Assembly: GCA_907163375.1 (NCBI GenBank)
Contig: CAJQUW010015465.1
Coordinates: 1 to 64,000, forward strand
DNA: 64,000 nucleotides
Origin: Prostheceraeus crozeri
Lineage: Eukaryota > Platyhelminthes > Polycladida > Euryleptidae
Direction: 5' to 3'
The notes under the pieces were generated by a model. The model made no database searches. It was not told the DNA's origin and saw nothing but the letters and a program-made list of their open reading frames with translations. Shown piece after piece: positions 11,819-20,596 of the stretch (the first letter of the stretch is position 1; each line of letters opens with the position of its first letter). The position numbers and the translations under genes are program-made.

Positions 11819-13215
11819 TTAACTCTTCATTCGGAAATGGAGTGTGATACTTGTCACAGCATCTTTATGAAAAGGAATCAACGCACCAGCATCGTCATAA
11901 ATGGCAATATCAATTTGTGGGATGTAGTTTGATTTCAGCTTTGTATAATGCACTTTCTTGAAAGTATGCTGAGATAAAATACTGCAGCTTTTTGGGTGGT
12001 ATGGTATCATTGCTAGCAATGGAGCTTCAACATCTCCCACACGTACATCTTCACCAATATTGGAATATATCTGAAAATATTTAATACGACGCGATAGCGA
12101 CATGTCTGCGCTAGCTTTGGTTACAGTACCACTTTTAAAGATATTTTGGTCAAAACCCAAAATGTCCATTAGAGTTTTATCCATAATTAGTTCAATACCT
12201 TTTCCATTTATAGTGAGAGACAAAGTACCTTCTTTTTCAGAAAATGAAATATGTTGGTCATTAATCACTTCATTTAAATAATCTACAACCAATTTAACTG
12301 AAGTAATAATGCGAGGCATCAACACTCTTGTTTCATGTAAGATACCACCTAAAGGCTCTACACACTTTCTGTATAAAGATACGGCCCATTCTGTATCAAA
12401 TTGATTTGGCATTTCACATGGTAAATGTTGCATATCAGATTTTCCATGAACAGCTGCAGAACGATGTCGTAAGAACTGATGAAAATCTTTTGAACAAACT
12501 AATACTAGATCAGCATCATTTAATTTGCTTATTGCAATATGATTAGATGATTTGATATAAGTCAATGTTGCCACTTGTTTACCATCAACTCGAAGGAGAT
12601 AATTAAATTTCTTCAATAATGTTTCAGGAGTCATGTTTGTCTTTCTTGGCTTAATCACAATCTTCTTCACCAACGTCTTCTCATTTTTTGGAATAAGATC
12701 TACATAATAAGCTTCCTCTCGATATATTAACTGTTTATGACCACTTATGTGGTAATTAACGTTAAAATTATCATAGCTTGTCAAGGCGCTAGCGAGGTAG
12801 CCTAAATCATTTCTTAAACTTGGACTTAAACCAACAATCCAATCTTTCTCAACTACATGATGTATATAAGTATAATCATCATTGTGCGGAGTAAATTGGG
12901 CAATATGTTTACACGCTTTATTCAGGAAATCATATATAAACTTTTTACATAATAAGAGATCTTTCTTTGGCCACTGTGGAATGTATACTCGGCAGCCCTT
13001 TTCACATTGGTAAGCAGCTGTACGCCTCATATTAATAGTCATCACCTCATGATCAAAAGTATAGACACAGTTGCTATAAACAAGTTGAGTGACACCCACT
13101 TCCCAATTTCCATTTAGCTGTTGTGCATGATCAATGGGAGTAGAAAGAGTGCGGCTCGATTACTAGTAAATCTCTTTGTAGCCGCATTGCTAAGCAAAAT
13201 ATGATAAAACGACAT
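11819..13215 (-). pseudogene. Penton-like minor capsid gene 2 (broken)
   Basis: Second penton-like region, about 460 codons. It shares the WEVGVTQL strand with gene 1, and its C-terminal part is the more typical one, with MDILGFDQNIF, then GDVEAPLLAMIPY, and the closing strands IDIAIYDDAGALIPF and SITLHFRM that mark Polinton pentons. It ends 10 bp before gene 1 begins, consistent with co-transcription. Its start region is divergent from the plus-strand PC4-like gene. Broken, about one break. Confidence 0.75.
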
Positions 13216-13250
13216 TTTTATATTGCTAATCTGCAACTTTGCATAACATC

Positions 13251-13607
13251 ATGAAGACTTGGATTTTGGACTCTCTACAATATATCAGAGTTGATCGTGA
13301 TGGAAACGTACATTTCAAAAATTCTCATGGTCATACATCAAGAGGAATTACATTAACATGGCGACAATTTGTCAACCTCAATGATATCATGAGGGATTTG
13401 GAATATTTTGAAACATTAAGATTCATCTCCTTGGGTGATCAAGTTTGGCTTCAACATTACAGAAATGAAATTCAAATCTACCATTCTCATTCCGCAAACT
13501 GTTTCTCATTTCGCAAATACAATTGGGAGAAGTATAGAAGATACATACATCGCTCCATCATGACATTTATTCGTCGTGAGTTCATCGCCCTACTATGCAA
13601 ATCTTAA
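13251..13607 (+). CDS. PC4-like small protein 1 (putative ssDNA-binding transcription cofactor)
   Basis: 118 residues from the ATG at 13251 (an upstream ATG at 13239 is also possible; the later start matches its paralogue). The pattern LQYIRVDRDGNVHF, a short turn, then GITLTWRQFVNLNDIMRDL resembles the PC4/Sub1 fold, in which a curved beta sheet is followed by 'GISL...QW..L' and a helix. The second half (VWLQHYRNEIQIYHS and a final WEKY...IHRSI helix) looks like another, weaker repeat. PC4 proteins bind single-stranded DNA and assist TBP-dependent transcription. It stands just upstream of a paralogue and of the TBP-like gene. The family call is inference from pattern, not from a search. Confidence 0.45.
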   Translation: MKTWILDSLQYIRVDRDGNVHFKNSHGHTSRGITLTWRQFVNLNDIMRDLEYFETLRFISLGDQVWLQHYRNEIQIYHSHSANCFSFRKYNWEKYRRYIHRSIMTFIRREFIALLCKS

Positions 13608-13629
13608 TCAGACATGACTACCACACATC

Positions 13630-14280
13630 ATGAGTTGGAAATTAGATTCCCTACAACGTATTGAAACGGATCATGATCGAAACGTCTATTTCAAAGATTC
13701 AACTGGAAATGTGAGAAGAGAGTTTGCTTTATCTTATCGTCATTTTCAATCTCTACATCATATCATGAAGGACTTGAAATACTTCTATATGAAAAGACAT
13801 TCACGTATTGGAAATCGCATCTGGCTGCGCGTCAACAATCGGCGAATTCAACTCTATCATTCCCAACTGCATACTAACTTCACATTTCATCAAGGTAGTT
13901 GGGAAAAGTATAAAAGGAAGGTACATCGCTCAATTTACTCATTCTTTCATCATGAAGCGCCATCGCTACACCATCGTCAACATTCTCCGTCGCTTCAGAC
14001 TCTACACCAAAATCGATCTCACAACATTACACCAACAGCTTCCAAACAGCAAGTATTACCCGGGCCGTCCTCAAATGTTAGTGGTGAAGATGAACAATTC
14101 ACGGAATCTTCAACTCTTCCCAAATGGGACTGTACAGATTCTCGGCGCCCTTTCTCATTCATCGGCGCAGTCAATGCGCTTAGAGCTACAAAGACTACTA
14201 CGTCGGATATGGAAGAGGGAGAGGTGTGTGATGTCGAATCTGACTGTGGACAATATGGTGATCTCTACTCAATTGAGTGA
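13630..14280 (+). CDS. PC4-like small protein 2, C-terminus overlapping the TBP-like gene
   Basis: 216 residues. Residues 1-113 are a clear paralogue of the upstream gene (shared LDSLQ, NV.FK, IM.DL.YF, WEKY, HRSI). The remaining ~100 residues lie over the TBP-like gene in another frame, are Ser/Thr/Pro-rich and then acidic (DMEEGEVCDVESD), and may be either a real tail or the by-product of the overlap. Gap to the first copy is 22 bp. Function inferred as for copy 1. Confidence 0.45.
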   Translation: MSWKLDSLQRIETDHDRNVYFKDSTGNVRREFALSYRHFQSLHHIMKDLKYFYMKRHSRIGNRIWLRVNNRRIQLYHSQLHTNFTFHQGSWEKYKRKVHRSIYSFFHHEAPSLHHRQHSPSLQTLHQNRSHNITPTASKQQVLPGPSSNVSGEDEQFTESSTLPKWDCTDSRRPFSFIGAVNALRATKTTTSDMEEGEVCDVESDCGQYGDLYSIE

Positions 14281-14497
14281 CAGTCTATCATTTTTGAAGA
14301 TTCGTACCAGCAGTTACAGTTTGTGTTATGAACCCGAACTTTTTCCTGCAGCTCTCATTAGTTGTTGGTTACCTGTGCATGTGGCAATCTTTCATAATAG
14401 TAAAGTGATCATTACTGGACTAAAATCTCATGTACAAGCAAATATGATCCTAGACTATCTCATTGAGTATGTACGTACCCAGCGGATTGTAAAATAA
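13952..14497 (+). CDS. TATA-binding-protein homologue encoded by the Polinton
   Basis: 181 residues, the size of the conserved TBP core (about 180). It shows two half-repeats as in TBP. In the first half VNIL...KIDLTTLHQQLPNSKYYPGR is followed by LQLFPNGTVQILGA, matching the TBP pattern 'VN..CKLDLK.IA....N.EYNPKR' and 'ALIFSSGKMVCTGA'. In the second half NMV is followed by SLCYEPELFPAALI and VAIFHNSKVIITGLKS, matching the TBP hallmark 'SYEPELFPGLIY' and 'IFVSGKVVLTGAK'. Phenylalanines at the DNA-bending positions are seen in both halves. The start at 13952 gives just the core; the same frame is open further upstream, but that part looks unrelated. TBP binds TATA boxes and recruits TFIIB and RNA polymerase II. 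The element has several TATATAAG promoters. Confidence 0.85.
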   Translation: MKRHRYTIVNILRRFRLYTKIDLTTLHQQLPNSKYYPGRPQMLVVKMNNSRNLQLFPNGTVQILGALSHSSAQSMRLELQRLLRRIWKRERCVMSNLTVDNMVISTQLSDSLSFLKIRTSSYSLCYEPELFPAALISCWLPVHVAIFHNSKVIITGLKSHVQANMILDYLIEYVRTQRIVK

Positions 14498-14523
14498 GAA
14501 ACAATTTTTCCAACATGATGTTT

Positions 14524-14985
14524 TTATTTCAAATCATGATAGAACTTACAAATCATTTTTTCATTAGAGGATGGATTACATGAAAAGTTTTGAATAACAG
14601 ATGCAAATCGAGATACATGTAAACGTCTTAAGATGAAGTACAGTACAAAAGCACCACACGTTGATGAAAGTGGATGTTGTAGTATGCGTTCATTTCGCTG
14701 ATATTGACGCGTATGTTTTCTCAACCACTGCTGTGTTGGTATATTTGGAGGTTGAGCAAGAGAGTCAAATAGTTCACCACGTCGGTCTTCTCCAATAAAG
14801 ATCGCTTTCCAATGCTCACCGCCTAAATTCTGTGAATGAGTGTTTAGCACAATAAAGATGGGATAGTGATTTACTGCAGGTGGTAAGGTATCGAGTGAAT
14901 AGACATTATCGAAAGCTTTCAACGTCGCTTCGTCTGCATTACGCTGCACTTTAGTCTTAATATCGTCAGCAGTCAACCAACTCAT
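14524..14985 (-). CDS. Adenain-like maturation protease of element 1
   Basis: 153 residues, close to the usual size of Polinton proteases. The C5/Ulp1-type catalytic order is visible: His in GGEHWKAIF (about residue 58), the acidic residue in ELFDSLAQ, and the cysteine in SSTCGAFVLYFILRRL (about residue 110). It would cleave capsid and core precursors during virion maturation. It is convergent with the TBP-like gene (27 bp apart) and overlaps a minus-strand AATAAA at its stop. The capsid gene ends 20 bp upstream, so the two probably share a transcript. Confidence 0.9.
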   Translation of the reverse strand: MSWLTADDIKTKVQRNADEATLKAFDNVYSLDTLPPAVNHYPIFIVLNTHSQNLGGEHWKAIFIGEDRRGELFDSLAQPPNIPTQQWLRKHTRQYQRNERILQHPLSSTCGAFVLYFILRRLHVSRFASVIQNFSCNPSSNEKMICKFYHDLK

Positions 14986-15004
14986 TAACGATTATACTGA
15001 AGAA

Positions 15005-16261
15005 TCACGTCACGATACTTGTAATTTCAATATTTGAATCGAAGACTGCATAAATTAATACATTGATCGTCTCAGGTAGTGTTCTTTTGAACGTCAAATC
15101 CAAACGAATATTATGAGGCACGTTCGCTTGACGATAGGGTGCACTAATATCGCTGTCAGCAGTCAAATCAAATGCATAAATAGTATATCCACTCTTAAAC
15201 TCTTTCATAGTAAGTCCGTTGGTGTCATCCGTATTGTAAAAGCCAAAAACATCCATAAAATCAACATAACTGCGCATAAATTGATCCCAAGCAAAATCTG
15301 GTTTGTAGGGTGGACCAGGATGACTCACACCATTTACACGTAAAGCAATTTCACTTAACTGATTGTGTTTAAAATTGAAAGGATTCTTCTTTATATTACC
15401 ATTAAATGCATCATTTTCAACCATTGCCACCATGAGGAGCTTCGGTGCTTCCGATGGAAAGAGGCCATCTTTCATGAAACTCTTTTGATCTTTCGGAATT
15501 GTAAAGGTGAGAAGCTTTGTATGCTGAACGGGGTAAATGGCATTTTGGCGGTTAAGGCCTTCAGCATGCCCTCTAATGACACTTGGATTCGGTACTACTC
15601 GACGAATGTAAAGTGCAATATCTTCCACATGAATTCTAAAATTGTCAACTTTAGCAAATGCATTCAGCGCAAATTCAGGCTTATTCAATGTCAGCTTGAG
15701 TCGCATGCTGGTATTACACAGTAAAAACTTTGACTGTCTAAAGAAGTCTAAATTCAGCGGACCATATAGCTGACATACTCTACTATCTTTAATCATAGCA
15801 GATCGCTTTACAAAGCCACTGTTTGTTTCAACATCAAATTTTCCTGCTTCATCTCTGTACCATCCCATGGCTTCCATATGACTTTTTTGTGCTGCTGGAT
15901 GAAACTGTGATACATGATTGAAATATGATTTATAGGGATAATCGCTTTGACCACCTTCCACCTGCTGCTCTCCAATCGTTAGAGAAACATCACGAAGTAA
16001 TGTAGTCAATGGTAAATTGTTCAGTCCAACTTTACGTGCATCGTCAATAGCAGTTCCATCTGCTTGCTGAATTCTAAACCTCAAATCAAGCATCGCATAA
16101 CTAAAATCTATGTAGTCATCACTACCACCAGGAATAACAAATTCAATGGGGCCAGCATTCTCAGCTGTTCGAGGATGATAATCTACAATACTTGAACTAA
16201 GAATATCTGTCTGTATGGCTTGTTGATCGAACAAACAAAAACCGGAAGTTTTACACTCCAT
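15005..16261 (-). CDS. Major capsid protein, double jelly roll (element 1)
   Basis: 418 residues, about the family's size. The N-terminal strand set (GPIEFVIPGGSDDYIDFSYA, LDLRFRIQQ) and the C-terminal block (GYTIYAFDLTADSDISAPY and the final IRLDLTFKRTLPETINVLIY) are typical of Polinton and adintovirus capsid proteins. It would form the hexon-like capsomers of an icosahedral particle. It sits between the protease and the basic core-protein gene, spacing 2 bp to the latter, so a shared transcript is likely. The frame is open throughout. Confidence 0.9.
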   Translation of the reverse strand: MECKTSGFCLFDQQAIQTDILSSSIVDYHPRTAENAGPIEFVIPGGSDDYIDFSYAMLDLRFRIQQADGTAIDDARKVGLNNLPLTTLLRDVSLTIGEQQVEGGQSDYPYKSYFNHVSQFHPAAQKSHMEAMGWYRDEAGKFDVETNSGFVKRSAMIKDSRVCQLYGPLNLDFFRQSKFLLCNTSMRLKLTLNKPEFALNAFAKVDNFRIHVEDIALYIRRVVPNPSVIRGHAEGLNRQNAIYPVQHTKLLTFTIPKDQKSFMKDGLFPSEAPKLLMVAMVENDAFNGNIKKNPFNFKHNQLSEIALRVNGVSHPGPPYKPDFAWDQFMRSYVDFMDVFGFYNTDDTNGLTMKEFKSGYTIYAFDLTADSDISAPYRQANVPHNIRLDLTFKRTLPETINVLIYAVFDSNIEITSIVT

Positions 16262-16263
16262 GA

Positions 16264-16719
16264 TTAGAAGTTATAGCAGCGTCGTCGTTTAGCGCCTGAT
16301 GAATGATTAGAGCCTCTGCGGCGTTTGCGTGAATGCCTTTTGACTGAAGATCGCACCTTACCAGCTCCGCGATGTTTCCTCCTTCCTTTATTCATTCGTT
16401 TAGGTGATTTCTTTCCTTGAGTAACACCAGCAATGGTCTGCTTCAATGTTTTTAAACCGCGTTCCTTCCCACGATTCAACAAACTGCTCTTAAAACTTCT
16501 ACCTCTGGAAAGATCACTAGCAACATCACCAGCAAAGCCAACGGCATTACTTAAAACATTTCGTTTTAAAGATCTACCAACATTGGATATGAGAGGTGCT
16601 ACAACAGATTTCAGTGCACCAAGTATGCTACCTCCACGTTGGCGGCGAGCACCGATGTAAATTTGTCCTCCGCCACTTACATAGGAGGGTCGTGAATAAA
16701 ATGAGGCAGTTGGATTCAT
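16264..16719 (-). CDS. Basic core protein with membrane-active segment (pX/pVI-like)
   Basis: 151 residues. After a Gly-rich N-terminus (YVSGGGQIYIGARRQRGG) comes an amphipathic segment (SILGALKSVVAPLISNVGR), and residues 95-150 are a dense Lys/Arg tail. This layout, small plus very basic plus one amphipathic helix, is that of adenovirus pVI/pX-like proteins found beside the capsid gene in Polintons and adintoviruses. It would bind genome DNA in the particle or disrupt membranes at entry. Confidence 0.65.
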   Translation of the reverse strand: MNPTASFYSRPSYVSGGGQIYIGARRQRGGSILGALKSVVAPLISNVGRSLKRNVLSNAVGFAGDVASDLSRGRSFKSSLLNRGKERGLKTLKQTIAGVTQGKKSPKRMNKGRRKHRGAGKVRSSVKRHSRKRRRGSNHSSGAKRRRCYNF

Positions 16720-16760
16720 AGCTCAAACCCTAAACATTGTTAGTTACAACTTTGCATGAA

Positions 16761-17830
16761 TCACTGTCGATCACTTAGATGAAAGATGTCGGCACGACGC
16801 ATCCAAGAGTTCATACTTGAAGGATAACCAGTCCATTTAACAAGACACCATTCTTCACCTTGCCGTTTTTTACATCGAATGATTTTCTCTACCAAATATG
16901 TTTCACTTTCAGTGACTACCTCAATCTCATCGCGGTAAAAGCTACCCTCAATTTCTTCATTATCGTAATCTTTCAACTTGTAGGTGGTCGGAGAGTCTTT
17001 TTGATTAATCCTTGATACTGTAAATACCTCCTCTGTCCAATTCGGAAGGTACCCTTTAGCAAAAACACTTTTCACTTTTGAGATACGAACTTTATCGCCA
17101 ATTTTCACATCACTTTTCACATGAGTGCGTTTACGTTGGAATGATTCGCGCACTTTATCTACATTGTCAGCATTTACATCTACTGGTCTGAGTCCAATAG
17201 AACGATGGATAGAGTGATTGTAGGCATGGAGTGTATCTTGTAGAACCTTTGTCCAATTTTGTGTCAAGTTGGCAGTAAAATGTCGCCACAAGCGATTTTT
17301 TAATGTGCGATTAAAACGTTCAACGAGTGCAGCTTTATAAGCGCTCTTTACACTAAACAACTCAATGTCATGCCTCTCAAATAATCTTGTCACATGCTGA
17401 TTTTCAAACTCTTTTCCTTGATCACTCTGAATTCTTTTTGGAATGCGACCTTCTCGAAAAATTGTTTGGAATGCTTTTGCTACTCCTTTCCCTTCTTTAG
17501 TTTTTAAAGGTTGAGCCCACGCATAACGCGAGAAAATATCAATGACGGTTAAAATAAAATTATTGCCCGAGTTATGTTTTGAAATGGAGGCAACATCGCA
17601 CAAATCTGCTTGCCACTGTTCATCGATGTCATGAACAATATAATGGCGGGTGCGGTACTTCTTTTTCGCTTGTTTGTGGAGTGTATAGGTAGCCTGACCC
17701 TTTAACCATCGTTTCACTTGTGATTGTGGAAGACCACTCGCTTTTGATAATTTCTTGATAGATGCAAATCCTGCGGATGTTTTACATCATAATAGATTGA
17801 CTTCAAACGTTCAGTCGATGACGGCTGACT
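16761..17830 (-). pseudogene. Polinton integrase with chromodomain (broken)
   Basis: An rve-type DDE integrase: first Asp in QWQADLCDVA, second in RIQSDQGKEFENQ, Glu in ALVERFNRTLKNRL. An SH3-like strand set follows (KIGDKVRISKVKSVFAKGY and FYRDEIE), and a C-terminal chromodomain (YLVEKIIRC, EWCLVKWTGYPSSMNSW) that could target histone marks. An N-terminal helix-rich domain lies upstream on the minus strand; its outer limit is uncertain. Integrase makes the 6-bp staggered insertion seen at both ends. Broken, about one break. Confidence 0.85.
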
Positions 17831-18026
17831 CTTTTTCCTCCTTCTCATCTTTTTGTTTTCTTGCCTTTCTACATTTACAACAACTGCAGCATTTAGCTTT
17901 AGCGGTTTTGCGATCGTGTTCACATTGCTTAGGGGTTTCATTATGAGAGCTGGCGCAGCAAGTGCAAGTGACAACGACATTCACCTCTGGCGGCTCATTA
18001 CATGGCAAGCAACACATCTGCTTCAT
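17811..18026 (-). CDS. Cysteine-rich 71-residue protein
   Basis: Repeated cysteine pairs (CCLPC, CTCC, CCSCCKC) and a Lys/Glu-rich tail. It probably binds zinc or is secreted and disulphide-rich, but there is no signal peptide. It lies in the space between the integrase and the conserved gene at 18028, one base apart from the latter. No family is recognised. Confidence 0.4.
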   Translation of the reverse strand: MKQMCCLPCNEPPEVNVVVTCTCCASSHNETPKQCEHDRKTAKAKCCSCCKCRKARKQKDEKEEKESAVID

Positions 18027-18027
18027 A

Positions 18028-18719
18028 TTAATAGTCTGAGAACATGTATTTCCTAGGAGGAGCTGTTTTACGTTTTCCTTTTACCAGTTTTAGTGGCGAT
18101 GTAGATCTACGTCGAGTTCTTCCTCTTGTTTGCTTAGTGAGTGTGGGAGGGGATGTAGCAGGTGACGTCTTAAACCAATTTGTTGGCATTTTCATCGCCT
18201 GAAGCATTGGAGTAGTAGCCACTGTTGAATCAAGTTCTTTCAATGTCTCATTATTTAAAGCAAATTTTGGCACATTATGCTTTTTCAATAGTTTAAGAAA
18301 GTATGACCAACCAGGTGGAACATAGCCCTGACGGCGCTTTCTACGTGTCGCATACTGAATCAAGTCTTCATAACGTGAAGCATCAATCACTTTATTTTCA
18401 TCTGTAATGATTTCTCCTCTATCATTTACATTGAGATGGGGTTCAATACTGTTGAAAAGAGATATGGCATGTGCGCGAGATGCTAAAGGTGTAGCAGTCG
18501 ATACAGAGTCACGCATCTTATTCTTCAAGTTTTCAATTGCTCAACAGTTTCCGATTGTAATAATACAGCACGATGTGGATCTTTGATGTGAACATTTTGC
18601 TGATAATCTATTTCATTCCTATACATTTGATTTGCAAGAGGTTGCTTTACTTGCTGCATGGCAGTCAATTGTACATATTCATCCTGAGGAATAACAATCA
18701 TGCGAGAATAAGAACTCAT
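18028..18719 (-). pseudogene. Conserved Polinton protein of unknown function (broken)
   Basis: A region that matches my memory of a widespread Polinton protein. The N-terminal block opens MIVIPQDEYVQL; the C-terminal block has EDLIQYATRRKRRQ, then YVPPGWSYFLKLLKKHNVP, and ends in a basic, Ser/Thr/Pro-rich tail. It is next to the packaging ATPase, as in other Polintons. A virion or assembly role is usual inference. Broken, about one break. Confidence 0.65.
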
Positions 18720-18744
18720 AGTTTGTAGATAATCATGGGAGTTT

Positions 18745-19380
18745 TCAAAATATCACTTCGAAATCTAAATTCTTCGGACACTCTTGCGTAAAGTCAATGA
18801 ATAAGTAACCGTATGGTTTTTCAGTAGCTGCTTGAAAAATTTCAATTAAGGCTTTTGATCCTCTGGGTGCAACTTGTCGCGCTAAAATTTCAAATTGACT
18901 TTTATCTCGCGGATTCTTGAAAATAGCATAATAGTGTGTATTCAGGTTTCGTGTACGAGCTTCTTTTCCATCAGGAAACAAATTTTGTGTAATATAGATG
19001 ATAAAACACCTTTTATGGTGTGCTGCGCGAGTGAACATATCTGTAACATCTTTTGAATTCTTACTTTCTTTTAATAAATCATCCAATACAACAACATCAT
19101 TAGACTGAAGTTTATCCACTGGAATAATTCCTTCATGTCGAATAAAGTTGCGACTTTGCAATTCCTGAAACAGCGACGGTTGATAAATACCATAACACCA
19201 AATCACTCGATTGATAGGTTCCTTAAACAACTCCCTTCTTTTATCCAATAAATTCAGCGTGAAAACAGTTTTACCTGCATGAGATGGACCTGATACAGTC
19301 AGAACTTTATCACATTGAAGTCTGAAATCCATTTTATTACTTTGAGACTCAACATTTGCATAATTAACGCTTAGAGCCAA
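18745..19380 (-). CDS. FtsK/HerA-type genome-packaging ATPase (element 1)
   Basis: 211 residues. Walker A is TVSGPSHAGKTVF (about residue 35) and Walker B DVVVLDDLLKES (about residue 97), with YITQNLF as the sensor-like strand behind it. It would pump the element's linear DNA into the capsid, as the A32-like ATPases of related viruses do. Its 5' end overlaps the basic core protein at 19371 by 10 bases, a compact arrangement suggesting one transcript. Confidence 0.9.
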   Translation of the reverse strand: MALSVNYANVESQSNKMDFRLQCDKVLTVSGPSHAGKTVFTLNLLDKRRELFKEPINRVIWCYGIYQPSLFQELQSRNFIRHEGIIPVDKLQSNDVVVLDDLLKESKNSKDVTDMFTRAAHHKRCFIIYITQNLFPDGKEARTRNLNTHYYAIFKNPRDKSQFEILARQVAPRGSKALIEIFQAATEKPYGYLFIDFTQECPKNLDFEVIF

Positions 19381-19721
19381 AGATATTTTCCCAATAGGTT
19401 GCCCACGGCAGGAGCTATCATTGGAAGTATTGCTGAAAGGAAACCGCCCTTTTGTGTTAGAGTTTTCCTCTTTCTTTGAAGGGCGACTTTAGGATTGGAG
19501 ATGAAACGCAATTTCGTAGCATATCGCTTAAGTAACTTTCGTTGTTTTGGCGCTAATTTCTTCGTCCTCAACTTCCTCACATCAGAAATAATTTCACAAA
19601 TGAATTTATCGTTAGCATGTCGTATAGCATTGTATCGCTGATTTGCTTTCATTCGTCGGAGAGCTTGAATGGCTGAAGAAAACTTTTGACTTTTACGTTT
19701 CGTCATTTTACGTTTCGCCAT
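19371..19721 (-). CDS. Small basic core protein with hydrophobic C-terminus
   Basis: 116 residues: a Lys/Arg-rich N-terminal two thirds and the ending TQKGGFLSAILPMIAPAVGN, a Gly-Gly site followed by an amphipathic or membrane-active peptide. This is a common Polinton/adintovirus core protein, usually next to the ATPase. The GG could be a cut site for the adenain-like protease, by analogy with adenovirus precursors. Confidence 0.65.
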   Translation of the reverse strand: MAKRKMTKRKSQKFSSAIQALRRMKANQRYNAIRHANDKFICEIISDVRKLRTKKLAPKQRKLLKRYATKLRFISNPKVALQRKRKTLTQKGGFLSAILPMIAPAVGNLLGKYLWL

Positions 19722-19772
19722 TTTCCGTGTTAGTCTTTGCTAAAACCTATCTTTACCACATTTGCATAGGTA

Positions 19773-20102
19773 CTAACTATTGCGACATAAGTGACACTCG
19801 AAATGAGCAATGTCACAGTGGTTACATTGACAAAGTTGAATGCAATTACGTATGAAACAGCGTTGACAAAAAGCATGCTTACATCTCTTGAAGATGCGCT
19901 TTTCATTTCCATCCTTTCGCTTACATACATCGCAACACATAGTTTCACCGTTACTGATGTCTATAGCAAGTCTTTTTGAAGATATGAATTTGCTAGCCTT
20001 TTCTAAATAATAGACGCATGTACAGAAGGAATATACTTCGAGAGTGAGCAGACATAGCTCGAAAACCAGTTGTGCTACAATCAAGTACCACTGCATTTTC
20101 AA
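19773..20102 (-). CDS. Membrane-anchored RING-like finger protein
   Basis: 109 residues. An N-terminal hydrophobic helix (WYLIVAQLVFELCLLTLEVY) is followed by a Cys/His array MCCDVCKRK, then FKRCKHAFCQRCF, then CQCNHCDI and CHLC, in the spacing of a RING finger. Membrane-bound viral RING proteins often act as ubiquitin ligases against host factors. That function is inference. It overlaps the next gene by 4 bases (20099). Confidence 0.5.
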   Translation of the reverse strand: MKMQWYLIVAQLVFELCLLTLEVYSFCTCVYYLEKASKFISSKRLAIDISNGETMCCDVCKRKDGNEKRIFKRCKHAFCQRCFIRNCIQLCQCNHCDIAHFECHLCRNS

Positions 20103-20509
20103 TTTTTCTTTATGGAAAGTTGAATGTGAATATCTGAAATCGCTTCAATCACTAGACTGCTACCATGATGGTTAAATGCGTTAAGACGTTCAGCAAATTT
20201 TATCATATGTCTTTTAAAAAATTCTTCGGGGTGATCTACCACTTCCATTGAATAAGAAGCAAAATGGAAAGAGCGACTTTCCACCTCTTCCTTTCCAAAA
20301 TGACTAAACTTAATTTTCGCAACTAATCGCGCCATGACAATGCTATCAGAGAATGTATTCATTAACTCTAGAAATAGAGTGCTAGCATCATCGACCACTG
20401 CTTCGATGTCGGTCTCATCTTTATGAAAATTTATCACATAATCTTGAACAGCTCCTTTTAAACTTTGCCTATGAAAACGTAATGTTCCGCAGTCGTTTGA
20501 GAAAGACAT
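20099..20509 (-). CDS. Stand-alone relative of the Maverick PolB N-terminal domain
   Basis: 136 residues. The opening FHRQSLKGAVQDYVINF, the central LVAKIKFSHFGKEEVESRSF and the ending GSSLVIEAISDIHIQLSIKK follow the pattern of the domain that precedes the zinc fingers in many Polinton polymerases; this element's own PolB has a similar block (RMKALIYLKIKYVKI near its N-terminus). A separate gene copy suggests a replication accessory role. Identification is from memory of family patterns. Confidence 0.4.
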   Translation of the reverse strand: MSFSNDCGTLRFHRQSLKGAVQDYVINFHKDETDIEAVVDDASTLFLELMNTFSDSIVMARLVAKIKFSHFGKEEVESRSFHFASYSMEVVDHPEEFFKRHMIKFAERLNAFNHHGSSLVIEAISDIHIQLSIKKN

Positions 20510-20596
20510 GATCGCCCTTTAACTAACCCATCCATTGCATGAAAACAACAACTCTTCTCATAGTAACATTTATTGAATAACGGTAACAAGCATGCA

